From the NCBI RefSeq assembly GCF_026262505.1, contig NC_067204.1:16532165-16596164 (forward strand): a DNA stretch of 64,000 bases. Direction: 5' to 3'. The stretch's first letter is position 1, and every line of letters starts with the position of its first letter. The notes below the pieces were generated by a model, which saw only the letters and a program-made list of their open reading frames with translations, searched no databases and was not told the DNA's origin. Shown here one piece after another: positions 9,735 to 19,351 of this stretch. This DNA comes from Trichomonas vaginalis G3 (taxonomy: Eukaryota; Parabasalia; Trichomonadida; Trichomonadidae). Made by a program: the position numbers and the translations under genes.

Positions 9735-11630
9735 CATTATTTACAAGAAGTCTTGACAAAGCATATACGAAGAAGTCTTGACAAAGCATATACGAAGAAG
9801 TTTTGACAAAACATATACGAAGAATCATGACAAAACATGTAGATTGGAAACATGACAAAGCATATACGTTCATGTTTTGACAAACATTATACGAAGAAGT
9901 TTTGACACGAAGTGAAGATTTGACTTCGTCAAAAAATGTGAAGGTTCGAAAAACATTTACGTTCATGTTTGACAAAACATATACGTTCATGTTTGACCAA
10001 AGCATATACGAAGAAGTTTTGACACGAAGTGAAGATTTGCACTTCGTCAAAAAAGTGAAGGTTCGACAAAACATATACGTTCATGTTTGACAAAACATAT
10101 ACGAAGAAGTCTTGACAAAACATATACGAAGAATCATGACAAACATATACGAAGAAATCTATGACAAAACATTTACGCTCATTACGATGAAGAAATCATG
10201 AAAATTCATGGGTGAAAAAGAGGTGAGAAAAGAGGTGAGAAAGAGGTGAGATCTACCCTTCTACCCTAAAATATATTTTGGATCATTTACACTCATTACG
10301 ATGAAGAAATCATGACAAAACATATACGATGAAACTGACAAAACATTTACGTTCATGTTTGACAAAACATTTACACTCATTACGATGAAGAAATCATGAC
10401 AAAACATTTACGTTCATGTTTGACACAAGCATATACGATGAAGAAATCATGAAAATTCATGAGGTGAGAAAAGAGGTGAGAAAAGAGGTGAGATCTCACC
10501 TCTTCACCTAAACATTATTTTTGTCTGATTTACGCTCATTACGATGAAGAAATCATGACAAAACATGTACGTTCATTCCGTGAAAAGTCTTGACAAACAT
10601 TTACGTCATTCCGATGAAGAAATCATGACAAAACATTTACGTTCATGTTTGACAAAGCATATCGATGAAGAATCATGAAAATTCATGAGGTGAGAAAAGA
10701 GGTGAGAAAAGAGGTTAGATCTAACATTCTAACATAAACATTATTTTTGGATCATTTACACTCATTACGATGAAGAAGTCTTGACAAACAATTTACGCTC
10801 ATTCCGATGAAGAGTCTTGACAAAGCAATATACGCTCACTTACGATGAAGAAGTCTTGACAAAACATTTACGCTCATTACGATGAAGAAATTCAGACAAA
10901 ACATTACGCTCATTACGATGAAGAAATCATGACAAAACATTTACGTTCATGTTTGACAAAAGCATATACGATGAAGAAATCATGAAATTCATGAGGTGAG
11001 AAAGAGGTGAGAAAAAGAGTAGATCTAACATCAATTACATAAACATTATTTGGATCATTTTACACTCATTACGATGAAGAAGTCTTGACAAAACATTTAC
11101 GCTCATTACGATGAAGAAGTCTTGACAAAGCATATACGCTCATTACGATGAAGAAGTCTTGACAAAACATTTACGCTCATTACGATGAAGAAATCTTGAC
11201 AAAACATTTACGCTCATTCCGATGAAGAAATCATGACAAAACATATACGTTTATGTTTGACAAAACATATACGATGAAGTTTTGACACGAAGTGAAGATT
11301 TGCACTTCGTCAAAAAAGTGAAAGTTCCCGACGGTTTCAAACGCCATACTTTACATTTGTACAAAAAATATTGTGAGTAAATGAACTCATTATTTTTGCA
11401 TCATGACAAAACATTTACACTCATTACGATGAAGAAGTTTTGACAAATCATTTACGTTCATGTTTGACAAAGCATATACGTTCATTACGATGAAGAAGTC
11501 AAGACAAAAATGTACGAAGAAGTCTTGACAAAACATATACGAGAAAACATGACAAAACCATATACGCTCATTACGATTAAATCATGACAAATCATTTATG
11601 TTATACAGTAATGTAGTCATGAATGTGTTG
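9735..11630. repeat. Tandem repeat array 2
   Basis: The same 37-bp and AGATCT-palindrome units as array 1 resume immediately after the coiled-coil gene. The order matches about 1,350-3,240 with an offset near 8,390, marking the start of copy B. It contains many one-base deletions and insertions relative to array 1, for example ATTCCGTGAAAAGTCTTGAC near 10,574. The CGAAGTG...CACTTCG hairpins recur near 10,025 and 11,287. Confidence 0.9.
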
Positions 11631-11670
11631 TCCTACGTGTTGGCGTTAGTGTTGAAAAATAATGTTTGTC

Positions 11671-11938
11671 CTACAATGAACCCGTACAAGCGTTTGAATT
11701 TGTTTATGAATAAGATTACACTCTTGTTTTCTGTATCTATCATACAACATAAGCAGCGCCTGTTTTTGTAAAGTTATATTGAAGTTTTCGATAGTTAGGA
11801 CCTGTATAATAATAGAATGCGTCCTCATTCTCAACATAGTAGTAGAACTCAAACGAATGCTTACCATAATCTGTTATTTCAACAGCTTCGTCAGATATTT
11901 CATCAACGAACTCATCGAAATGAACAAAACACCTTACC
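11671..11938 (-). pseudogene. Small element protein (copy B of 3,281)
   Basis: This is the minus-strand counterpart of 3,281-3,547, with the same DYGKHSFEFYYYVENED segment. An indel near 11,770 changes the frame after YVV-type residues and another removes the shared C-terminus. It is clearly non-intact as written. Confidence 0.5.
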
Positions 11939-12878
11939 AAATGTTTTACGAGGAGTTCTATGAAAAGTTTGTATCCGGATGGAAATTGTACAGAGTGCTA
12001 CAGAAGATATAAAAATTTGCGAAGGAGAGATGAATTCTTTGCATGTAGTTCAAATGTATTTGGCAAGATGAGAGAATTTGTGAAGAGAAGTAGAAGCGAG
12101 ACGGTTCTGCAAGAAGTTATATTTACGAAGCAAGTATATATTAGAAGGTGTGGAAAGAAAGAAACAGTGAATTATGAGGAAGTGCTTGAAAAATTCATGG
12201 AGTACATGGGAAGCAATATAACATACAACAAAGACATATACAGTGAGTTTAAGTACTACTGTGAACAGCATGAGATTGAAGTAATGAGTAAAGGAGACTT
12301 GAAACGCTTATGAAAGACAGTAAGGAGGTCGTTCATGAGAACAGTGGTAAATAGTTCATGAGAACAGTGAGGAGGTCATACATGAATGCAATAATGAAAT
12401 AGTTCATGAGAACAGTGAGGAGGTCATACATGCAATAATGAAATAGTTCATGAGAACAAGTGAGGAGGTCATACATGCAATAATGAAATAGTTCATGAGA
12501 ACAGTGAGGAGGTCATACATGCAATAATGAAATAGTTCATGAGAACAGTGAGGAGGTCGTTCATGAGAACAGTAAGGAGGTCATACATGAGAACATGTTG
12601 AAATAGTTCATGAGAACAGTGAGGAGGTCATACATGAGAACAGTGTTAAATAGTTCATGAGAAACGTGAGGAGGTCGTTCATGAGAACAGTAAGGATGTC
12701 ATACATGAGAACAGTGTTTAAATAGTTCATGAGAACAGTGAGGAGTCATACATGAGAACAGTGTTGAAATAGTTCACAATGTCGTTCGTGAAGAAGCCAT
12801 GCAACAAAGAATGAGATAGCTGATGAAACAGATGAAGATAAATTAAATCTTGGACTTTGCCATGGTCTCTGTCCCTAG
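11920..12878 (+). pseudogene. Winged-helix/VHENSEEV gene (copy B)
   Basis: Second copy of the 3,530 gene, starting MNKTPYQMFYEEF. Indels near 11,985, 12,012, 12,062, 12,094 and 12,300 break the frame in the helical region. The 48/44-bp minisatellite has the same one-plus-three unit order as copy A, and the acidic tail ends at TAG 12,876-12,878. Confidence 0.55.
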
Positions 12879-13136
12879 TTCCTCAAAATCCTTGACAACG
12901 TTGCTTAGAAATTTTGGTTCAAAACCTCATCTGATTTTAATTGTTATGCTACCTGTTAAGTTTCGCAGATTATAAATGTCATGGAGTTATATAAAAAGGA
13001 GGGACAAGCTAGGGACACTGGAAGTACTTGTAAGGCTATCTGTTAAGATTGCATGAAATACTAAAAAGTCATGAAATCCATTATCGCTGTGCTAGCTTCA
13101 CCTTAGAGTGAAATGACAATAAAAGTCACTGAAGCA

Positions 13137-13410
13137 ATGAAACAAAAGTTTTTGGTAGAATACATTAAATCAGAACTATTCCAGAAGGTTTTTACATTCA
13201 TACTATGAAGGATGGTAGAGTTCAGTTTAGAAAGATAAAGCAACCATTAGATAAAGAAGGAATTTTGAGAAAATAAACTTCATGAGGACAACATTGCTAA
13301 ACTTAGGAAGAAGTTAGAAGAGTTGGAGAAAAGAGAGAGGTTATAAAGCAATGAATTCAACAGGTTTAGAAATGAGGTTAGAAAACGTGTTAGATCTAAC
13401 ATTCTACATA
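13137..13410 (+). pseudogene. Small coiled-coil element protein (copy B)
   Basis: Counterpart of 4,757-5,028. It reads MKQKFLVEYIK further than copy A before losing frame near 13,172, then has a further deletion near 13,272 inside the coiled coil. Its end again runs into a TTAGATCTAA element. Confidence 0.5.
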
Positions 13411-13510
13411 AACATTATTTTGTTGCTATGTTTTCATACGTGTGAGGGTGGTGATATCATTAATTTTAAGTTTATTTTTTATTTTTACTGAAAATTTTAT
13501 TTGGATGTAA

Positions 13511-13790
13511 ATGACAGAACAAAAGCAACTCATTCGAATTCCACAGTATAACAACATACATTTAAACATTTATCTTCCTTCCTGAGCATAACATGTTCTT
13601 TCAAATACATCCGAGACCAGTTGACTTTTCATTGACTGTGTATAAAGATAGAAATAGTTATATCATTAAACCATACGATGACGAAGGTAAGTTATGTAAA
13701 TTGTACGTTAGAAGGTAGAGAAAGTTTATGGCTTCAAGTATGACTACAATAGTTAACACTGATGATGAAGATATTGAGGAAAATTTATGA
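13511..13790 (+). pseudogene. Small 94-residue element protein (copy B)
   Basis: Counterpart of 5,136-5,420 with the same ATG and TGA. Single-base losses near 13,553, 13,574, 13,710 and 13,750 break the frame. Copy A is intact at these positions. Confidence 0.5.
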
Positions 13791-14013
13791 GAACATTAGT
13801 GAAGTCGTTAGTGAGAACGATAGTGAGTTCGTTTATTTTTACATTAGTGAGTTCGTTAGTGGGGTGAAGTGGTTGGCGGCTTTGTAAATATTTAAGGTTA
13901 TTATTGTTATCGTTTGTGTTGTAAAATATACGTTAACGGTTTCGTAAAGTGTCAAAACCGCTAAGTGGTGTACGGAGGCGCGCAGTGCCTCAGTACCCAA
14001 CTAACCATACTAA

Positions 14014-14213
14014 CTTTCCCACTTCCAGAAGATTGTGTCAAATCATTTGAAGAGAATGTTACTCCAAAATGATATTGAACAAAAAACTGTTACAAAAGGT
14101 TCTAAAAACAGAACAAATACAAAAAATCCATTCAGAGTGTACCAGGAGGAGATTATCAAGTTTTCAAGTCCGAATGGGAATCAGAAGACGAAGACATTGA
14201 TGACTTTGATTAA
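14014..14213 (+). pseudogene. C-terminal remnant (copy B)
   Basis: Same truncated tail as 5,647-5,850, with a few missing bases. It ends with the acidic DEDIDDFD-type sequence before TAA. Confidence 0.35.
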
Positions 14214-14744
14214 CGAAAATATCATTTTATTTATTGTTTTTGTTTTTAATTAAATTATTATTATGCTCATTTCTTATTTTGATTTTTTCTCATTATGATA
14301 TAAATAATTATTAATGCATTTATCCAATAATTATGCTAAAAAAAAAGGTAGTGGGGCTTCCAGGCACTTCGTGCCCTCTAGCCCTGAAGATGTTAGTATA
14401 AATGAAGTTATATTCGAAGGGCTTCCAGGGCTGCCCCTTCCAGCCTAAGAAATTTTGCCCAAGACCCAAGAGGAGGCACGAACCCCAGCCGACCAGCCGT
14501 TGACTTTTTTGTAGAGCACTCAAAATAGTATAACTTTGTCCGGACAAGTAAGGGTCTATCGTCGCTACAGGAAAAGTTACAGGGTTCCAAGGAAGTATAC
14601 TTTGAGAAGCCTTTCTCCCTTATAGAATGAGATAGGACGGTTATTTTACAAAACTGACACACTATTGACCGAGTAGTTTTTTGTGCTGAACAAAAAGTGT
14701 CATATAAACATCTGTCAAAAACCGCTTTTTAACTCTCACTTAAA

Positions 14745-15602
14745 ATGCCACGTAAGCTACGTAAAATATACGTAAGAGAAGAGGAGCATTGAAACATCCA
14801 ATAGTAAAACTGACACCACAACAACAGTTGCAACAACAATGATGAATGAGCCCCACTATGTTGCAACAAATGTCAAGCAACCCTATGCTTTTAAACCGAG
14901 TTATTGGTGCACAAGAGGGAGGTTAAAGCGGCACTTTTAGCGAAAATGGCAGGCTATGGTGGAGCTGCAGACGGAACGCTTATAACCCTCAAAGTCAAAT
15001 GAATTTGAGTTCACTCAAAAATCAAATAACAGATGTCAAAAAGTCAAACATAGACATACAGAAACAAATAAGTGAAAACGAAAAGAAACTAGAATATGAC
15101 AGACACACAAAGAAACTCAATGAGTTAAACTAGAGAAAAAGAAGAAGAAGAAACAACTGAAAGAACTAAGTACAGAGGAATATGCGAAAAAAGTGTTCAG
15201 AAAAAGCAGCAGAAGTAGCAAAATGGAACAAGATGTTATAAATTTGAAAAACCATACTACTCAATATAAAGTACTGAAAGATGAAGAAATAAAACAAAAA
15301 GCCCTGAAGACATATATGGATAGCGATGAGTATAAAAAAGAAGTTGAAGCAAATGTAAAGGCAGAAAACTTTTACAGTTGCAAAACCAAACCGTACAGTA
15401 TGAAAACTTAGCACAAGAAAGTAAAAATAACGACGCAGCCATGCAAAAGGCAATGAAAAGCGCAGAATATATAAAAGCTAATAATGACTGTTTAGATGCC
15501 CAAGCCAACGCTAAAGCAGCCCAACTTATAGGGTCAATAAGGACAAAAATACAAGCGGATGAAGACAGTTCAATCAAATGAAGCTTTAATGAAATGCTGA
15601 CT
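14745..15602 (+). pseudogene. Coiled-coil element protein, truncated (copy B)
   Basis: It begins MPRKLRK after the same Inr-like TCACTT as copy A and is homologous through the basic start, the glutamine-rich stretch and the coiled coil. At about 15,602 homology to copy A (position ~7,245) stops and array sequence begins (TGTTCATGTTTGAC), so roughly the last 800 codons are missing. Several indels also interrupt the remaining part. Confidence 0.6.
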
Positions 15603-16460
15603 GTTCATGTTTGACAAAGCATATACGATGAAGAAATCATGAAAATTCATGAGGTGAGAAAAGAGGTGAGAAAGAGGTGAGATCTCACCTCTTCACCTAA
15701 ACATTATTTTTGGATCATTTACACTCATTACGATGAAGAAGTCTTGACAAAACATTTACGCTCATTCCGATGAAGAAGTCTTGACAAAACATTTACGCTC
15801 ATTCCGATGAAGAAATCATGACAAAACATTTACACTCATTACGATGAAGAAATCATGACAAAACATTTACGTTCATGTTTGACAAAGCATATACGATGAA
15901 GAAATCATGAAAATTCATGAGGTGAGAAAAGAGGTGAGATCTCACCTCTTCACCTAAACATTATTTTTGGATCATTTACACTCATTCCGATGAAGAAATC
16001 ATGACAAAACATATACGATGAAGAAGTCTTGACAAAACATTTACGCTCATTCCGATGAAGAAATCATGACAAAACATTTACACTCATTCCGATGAAGAAA
16101 TCATGACAAAACATTTACGTTCATGTTTGACAAAGCATATACGATGAAGAAATCATGAAAATTCATGAGGTGAGAAAAGAGGTGAGAAAAGAGGTGAGAT
16201 CTAACATTCTAACATAAACATTATTTTTGGATCATTTACACTCATTACGATGAAGAAGTCTTGACAAAGCATATACGCTCATTACGATGAAGAAGTCTTG
16301 ACAAAACATTTACGCTCATTACGATGAAGAAATCATGACAAAACATGTACGATGAAATCATGACAAAACATGTACGATGAAATCATGACAAAGCATATAC
16401 GATGAAGAAATCATGACAAAACATTTACGAAGAAGTCTTGACAAAATATTTACGAAGAAG
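15603..16460. repeat. Tandem repeat array 3, ending at an assembly gap
   Basis: 37-bp units and AGATCT palindromes as in array 1 (for example GGTGAGATCTCACC near 15,680, 15,946 and a half-site near 16,200). The array runs directly into a run of Ns. Unlike copy B just before it, it is clean relative to array 1. Confidence 0.9.
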
Positions 16461-16485
16461 NNNNNNNNNNNNNNNNNNNNNNNNN
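16461..16485. other. Assembly gap (25 N)
   Basis: A run of 25 N separates array 3 from the inverted copy C. Its true length is unknown, and the adjacency of the two sides is not proven by the sequence. Confidence 0.99.
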
Positions 16486-16488
16486 GTT

Positions 16489-16760
16489 TTAGTCGTAATA
16501 GTATAAACCATTATATCTTCTGCCATTATTATATTTAAAAGTTTCTTGAAAGTGGAGAAGAACTTCATCTAAACTTTCACATGGCGTTCTTAAAGTTCTC
16601 TGTCTAAGAACTTCAAATTATTTGTAAAGACATAGAACTTTCTTTGTCTACACGAACAAACAAAACAGGGTCTTTCATATCGTTCAATGTTGTAAAGTCC
16701 TTTACATGAAATAAAGTCTATATTATTTTTCTTCAAACATCTTTCAAGAAGTTTTGACAT
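16489..16760 (-). pseudogene. Small cysteine-containing element protein (copy C)
   Basis: The ATG at 16,760 starts MSKLLERCLKKNNIDF, followed by CFVCSCRQRKFYVF and a tail ending GLYYYD before TAA at 16,491-16,489. The frame changes once near 16,600. The CxxCxC cluster suggests a small metal-binding or disulphide protein, but no family is recognised. It is the last of a minus-strand series after the capsid-like gene and starts with the same leader motif, CTAAGTAAA, as the gene at 17,362. Confidence 0.45.
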
Positions 16761-16843
16761 TTTTACTTAGCAAATAAATTTTAATGGAAATGTTTGTGGT
16801 CGTCAATATTTTTTGTACGGTCTGGGAAACTATACTTTTAAGT

Positions 16844-17008
16844 TCAACGTTTCACCTCCTTTTCATAACGTATATTCTTGTCAATGACATTATATGAAAC
16901 ACCACAGCAACTAATGTCGGGTTCTATTTCTTTGATGTTTATATTGTCTGCCTCTGTCAAAAGTTTCAATAGTTCTTTCAAAACTTCATTGAGGTGGTGC
17001 AATGACAT
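16844..17008 (-). CDS. Small element ORF, 54 residues (copy C)
   Basis: MSLHHLNEVLKELLKLLTEA starts at 17,008 and the frame ends at 16,844. The first half is a leucine-rich amphipathic helix, followed by a segment with a CC pair and a basic end (IRYEKEVKR). Its start overlaps the end of the upstream gene by about 30 bases, on the same strand. Function unknown; support comes from its protein-like composition and tight spacing. Confidence 0.35.
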   Translation of the reverse strand: MSLHHLNEVLKELLKLLTEADNINIKEIEPDISCCGVSYNVIDKNIRYEKEVKR

Positions 17009-17362
17009 ATGAGTTCACTTTTACAGGGTTGTGTTCGCACCAGTTTAACATTATACTTTAAGCTTGACAAAATCTTCTCCTGAGTTTGAAGTTTGTCTTT
17101 CAGTTGTTGGTAGTCATTTCGAATATTCTGCCAACAGACTTAAGTCTCTGCTAACTTCAGGATATGTTGGTTGTTCTTTTACAGGAAACAATTGTTATCC
17201 ATCTTCGTCTTCGTATGGTTTCCCCACTTCAACATCTCTGTCTTTGACATTGACAACAACACTTTGACTGTTTGTTTGAGTTGGTGAATTTAACTTCACA
17301 TTCTGCCACGCCATTAAACCTTTTGAAAACACTTACGCTTCTATTTTTTCGGGAAATGACAT
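16978..17362 (-). pseudogene. Element gene starting MSFPEK (copy C)
   Basis: About 128 residues, read in three or four frames broken near 17,333, 17,204 and 17,115. Segments include GLMAWQNVKLNSPTQTN, VVVNVKDRDVEVGKPYEDED and VKEQPTYPEVSRDLSLLAEY, and the end is at about 16,978. It has a mixed hydrophilic composition with no membrane segment. It begins 18 bases from the ATG of a divergent plus-strand gene, so they share one short promoter region. No family recognised. Confidence 0.4.
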
Positions 17363-17380
17363 TTTACTTAGAATAAAAAG

Positions 17381-17763
17381 ATGGACGTATTCGAGTAGTT
17401 ATCTCTTCGATATTGGAAGCAGAACAAAGTTTACACACACAACAAATACAAATACATTGACAGAATAGTTCTTTACACAAACAATGAAAAATGTTATAAG
17501 AATAGGCAATATTTGCTGAACCAAAATATTTTCATTAAAAGCAAAGAAAGTCTGGTATATAACTGAAATGGTGAAAGTTCTTGAAGCAGACAAAAAATAT
17601 AACTTCAAAACTTACAGATATTACTAAAGGTAAGTTTATCTTACAATATTATGTCAAAACTGGCGTACTGTCAATATTTGACGGAGAGAAGTCAGTTCAA
17701 GAACAACTTACTGACCTGCTGCCAAAATCTGCTCGATGGGAAGCTGTCGTTATGCCAATCTGA
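17381..17763 (+). pseudogene. Divergent small element gene, about 128 residues (copy C)
   Basis: The frame begins MDVFE and, after breaks near 17,396, 17,563 and 17,607, gives a continuous protein-like product: basic/aromatic KVYTHNKYKYIDRIVLYTNN, then KGKFILQYYVKTGVLSIFDG, then LPKSARWEAVVMPI and a stop at 17,761-17,763. The codon composition and the long open stretches favour this strand. It converges with the end of the capsid-like gene. Function unknown. Confidence 0.4.
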
Positions 17764-19319
17764 GGAGCCCCAGCAGGTTTCATCGAACGAATCTTCAAAA
17801 GGCATCTTCCGTGAAAAGTGCTATGGTTTTGTAAACTTCTTTGCTCTCAGTTCATCTGGACCGTCTCTGTCACCAGTATATTTGTATTTGTACAGTACCA
17901 ACAGTTGAAATACCACCCATAAAGTCTTCTGAGTCAGCAAATGGAATGCCAAGCCAAAAGTTTGAACGTCTCCATTTGTATATTGAGTTTTTTGACCTCC
18001 TGTATGAGTCCATACTTTCACATATGGCATAATAGAACTTTGCATTTCAGGGTTAATGGTTGTTGTGAAGTTGTTGTTAAAGTTCATTAGCATTCTAATG
18101 TCAAGTTGTATGACCTCATATCCTCAACTGTAGAATATTCTTCTCTTGGATAATATTTGCCATCTATGTTTATTGATATTTAATACCAGGGTTGTAGAAA
18201 CAAAAGAATAGTCATTTATAGTTCGTCTGAACAGTACAAACTAGTATCTGCATGTTTCATTGCAGTTGTTAAAGCAATATCTGTTCTTGCACCTGGGTCA
18301 GCACTTTGGTTTCCAACTTCACCTGCAAAGTCTTTGACAAATATTGTGTATAGGGAACATAAGTGGAACTTGCAATATATTTGGCAGCTAAAGCATTGAA
18401 TAATATCTGGGTCCAACATATAGACTGCAAGTCTGCTTTCTATTCTCTTGCATTCAAACTTTTTCGCATTGTGAACTTAACTGGGTCCCAAGCAGTTCCA
18501 GCAGGCATTGAAATAATAGTTTACTTCATTGTTTGAAGTTTGAGAAACCAAAGTCTAAGTCAACTTTTGTCTTTGCAAAAGTCGGCGAATGATGTTTTAT
18601 TTGTTCCCATTACGCTCTGTAAGAGTGAATGGGTCTTGTGTGGTGCAATGACTAAGTTATTTTTGCTTGGAGTTAAGTTCGATAGAAATTTTTCCTGCCC
18701 AGTTTGGTAAGTATCTTAAAACCTGAAGATGAGGAAAGATGACAAAGGAAACTCTAAGTTTCAGTTTTACTTTAGTGGCAGCAGTTCCATCTGAACCAGA
18801 AAGGTTAACATAAACTCCTGGAACGTTAGGGTCAAGTTTCTTATTTTTCTCAATATTTGCATACTGGTCTGTTGTTTCTCTAGCTTGTGGTTGTACTGAG
18901 TTTCTCAAAGCGAACCATTCATAGTTTGCCCATGTTACTGTTTGAACTAAGTCAGAGTTAGAATATATCTTATATCCATGAAAACTTCTGGAGCATATTG
19001 GTATCCGACATAGAAAATCCATTGCAACCTTTCTTGTCAGACAACTTGGCAGAAGGTTTTATTTCAATGTCTTGTTCCACGTATAAGAATGAGTTGTCAA
19101 TAGAAATAATATGAAACCTGTCGCAAGCAATATCTACTGTTGTTGAAGAACCTCTCCAAACTCACCTACGTTTCCATAAGAAACAGCAGTTGTATATTTC
19201 GTAAGTTCCAGGAACTATTTCTGACCTTCTAATGGCATTGTCGCATTCGTTATACCATTCGGAAACATTTCCGTTCATGGCATCCAAACTGTTGGCGTTA
19301 TATTCTGAGCGGCGTACAT
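17751..19319 (-). pseudogene. Capsid-like element protein (copy C, frameshifted)
   Basis: The ATG at 19,319 starts MYAAQNITPTVW, 32 bases after the stop of the coiled-coil gene on the same strand. The locus would give about 500 residues. The longest open piece (18,657-19,022) contains DPNVPGVYVNLSGSDG, then alternating strand-like sequence (KLKLRVSFVIFPHLQVL) and LPNWAGKISIEL. Later pieces contain DPGARTDIALTTAMKHADTS and MPYVKVWTHTGGQ. The size, beta-rich pattern and position beside a scaffold-like gene fit a double jelly-roll major capsid protein of Polinton/Maverick elements; this is inference without a profile search. At least five frame breaks are present. The exact end (17,751 or 17,821) is uncertain. 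Confidence 0.45.
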
Positions 19320-19351
19320 TTCATATGGGTAAAATATAGAAATAGTTGGAT

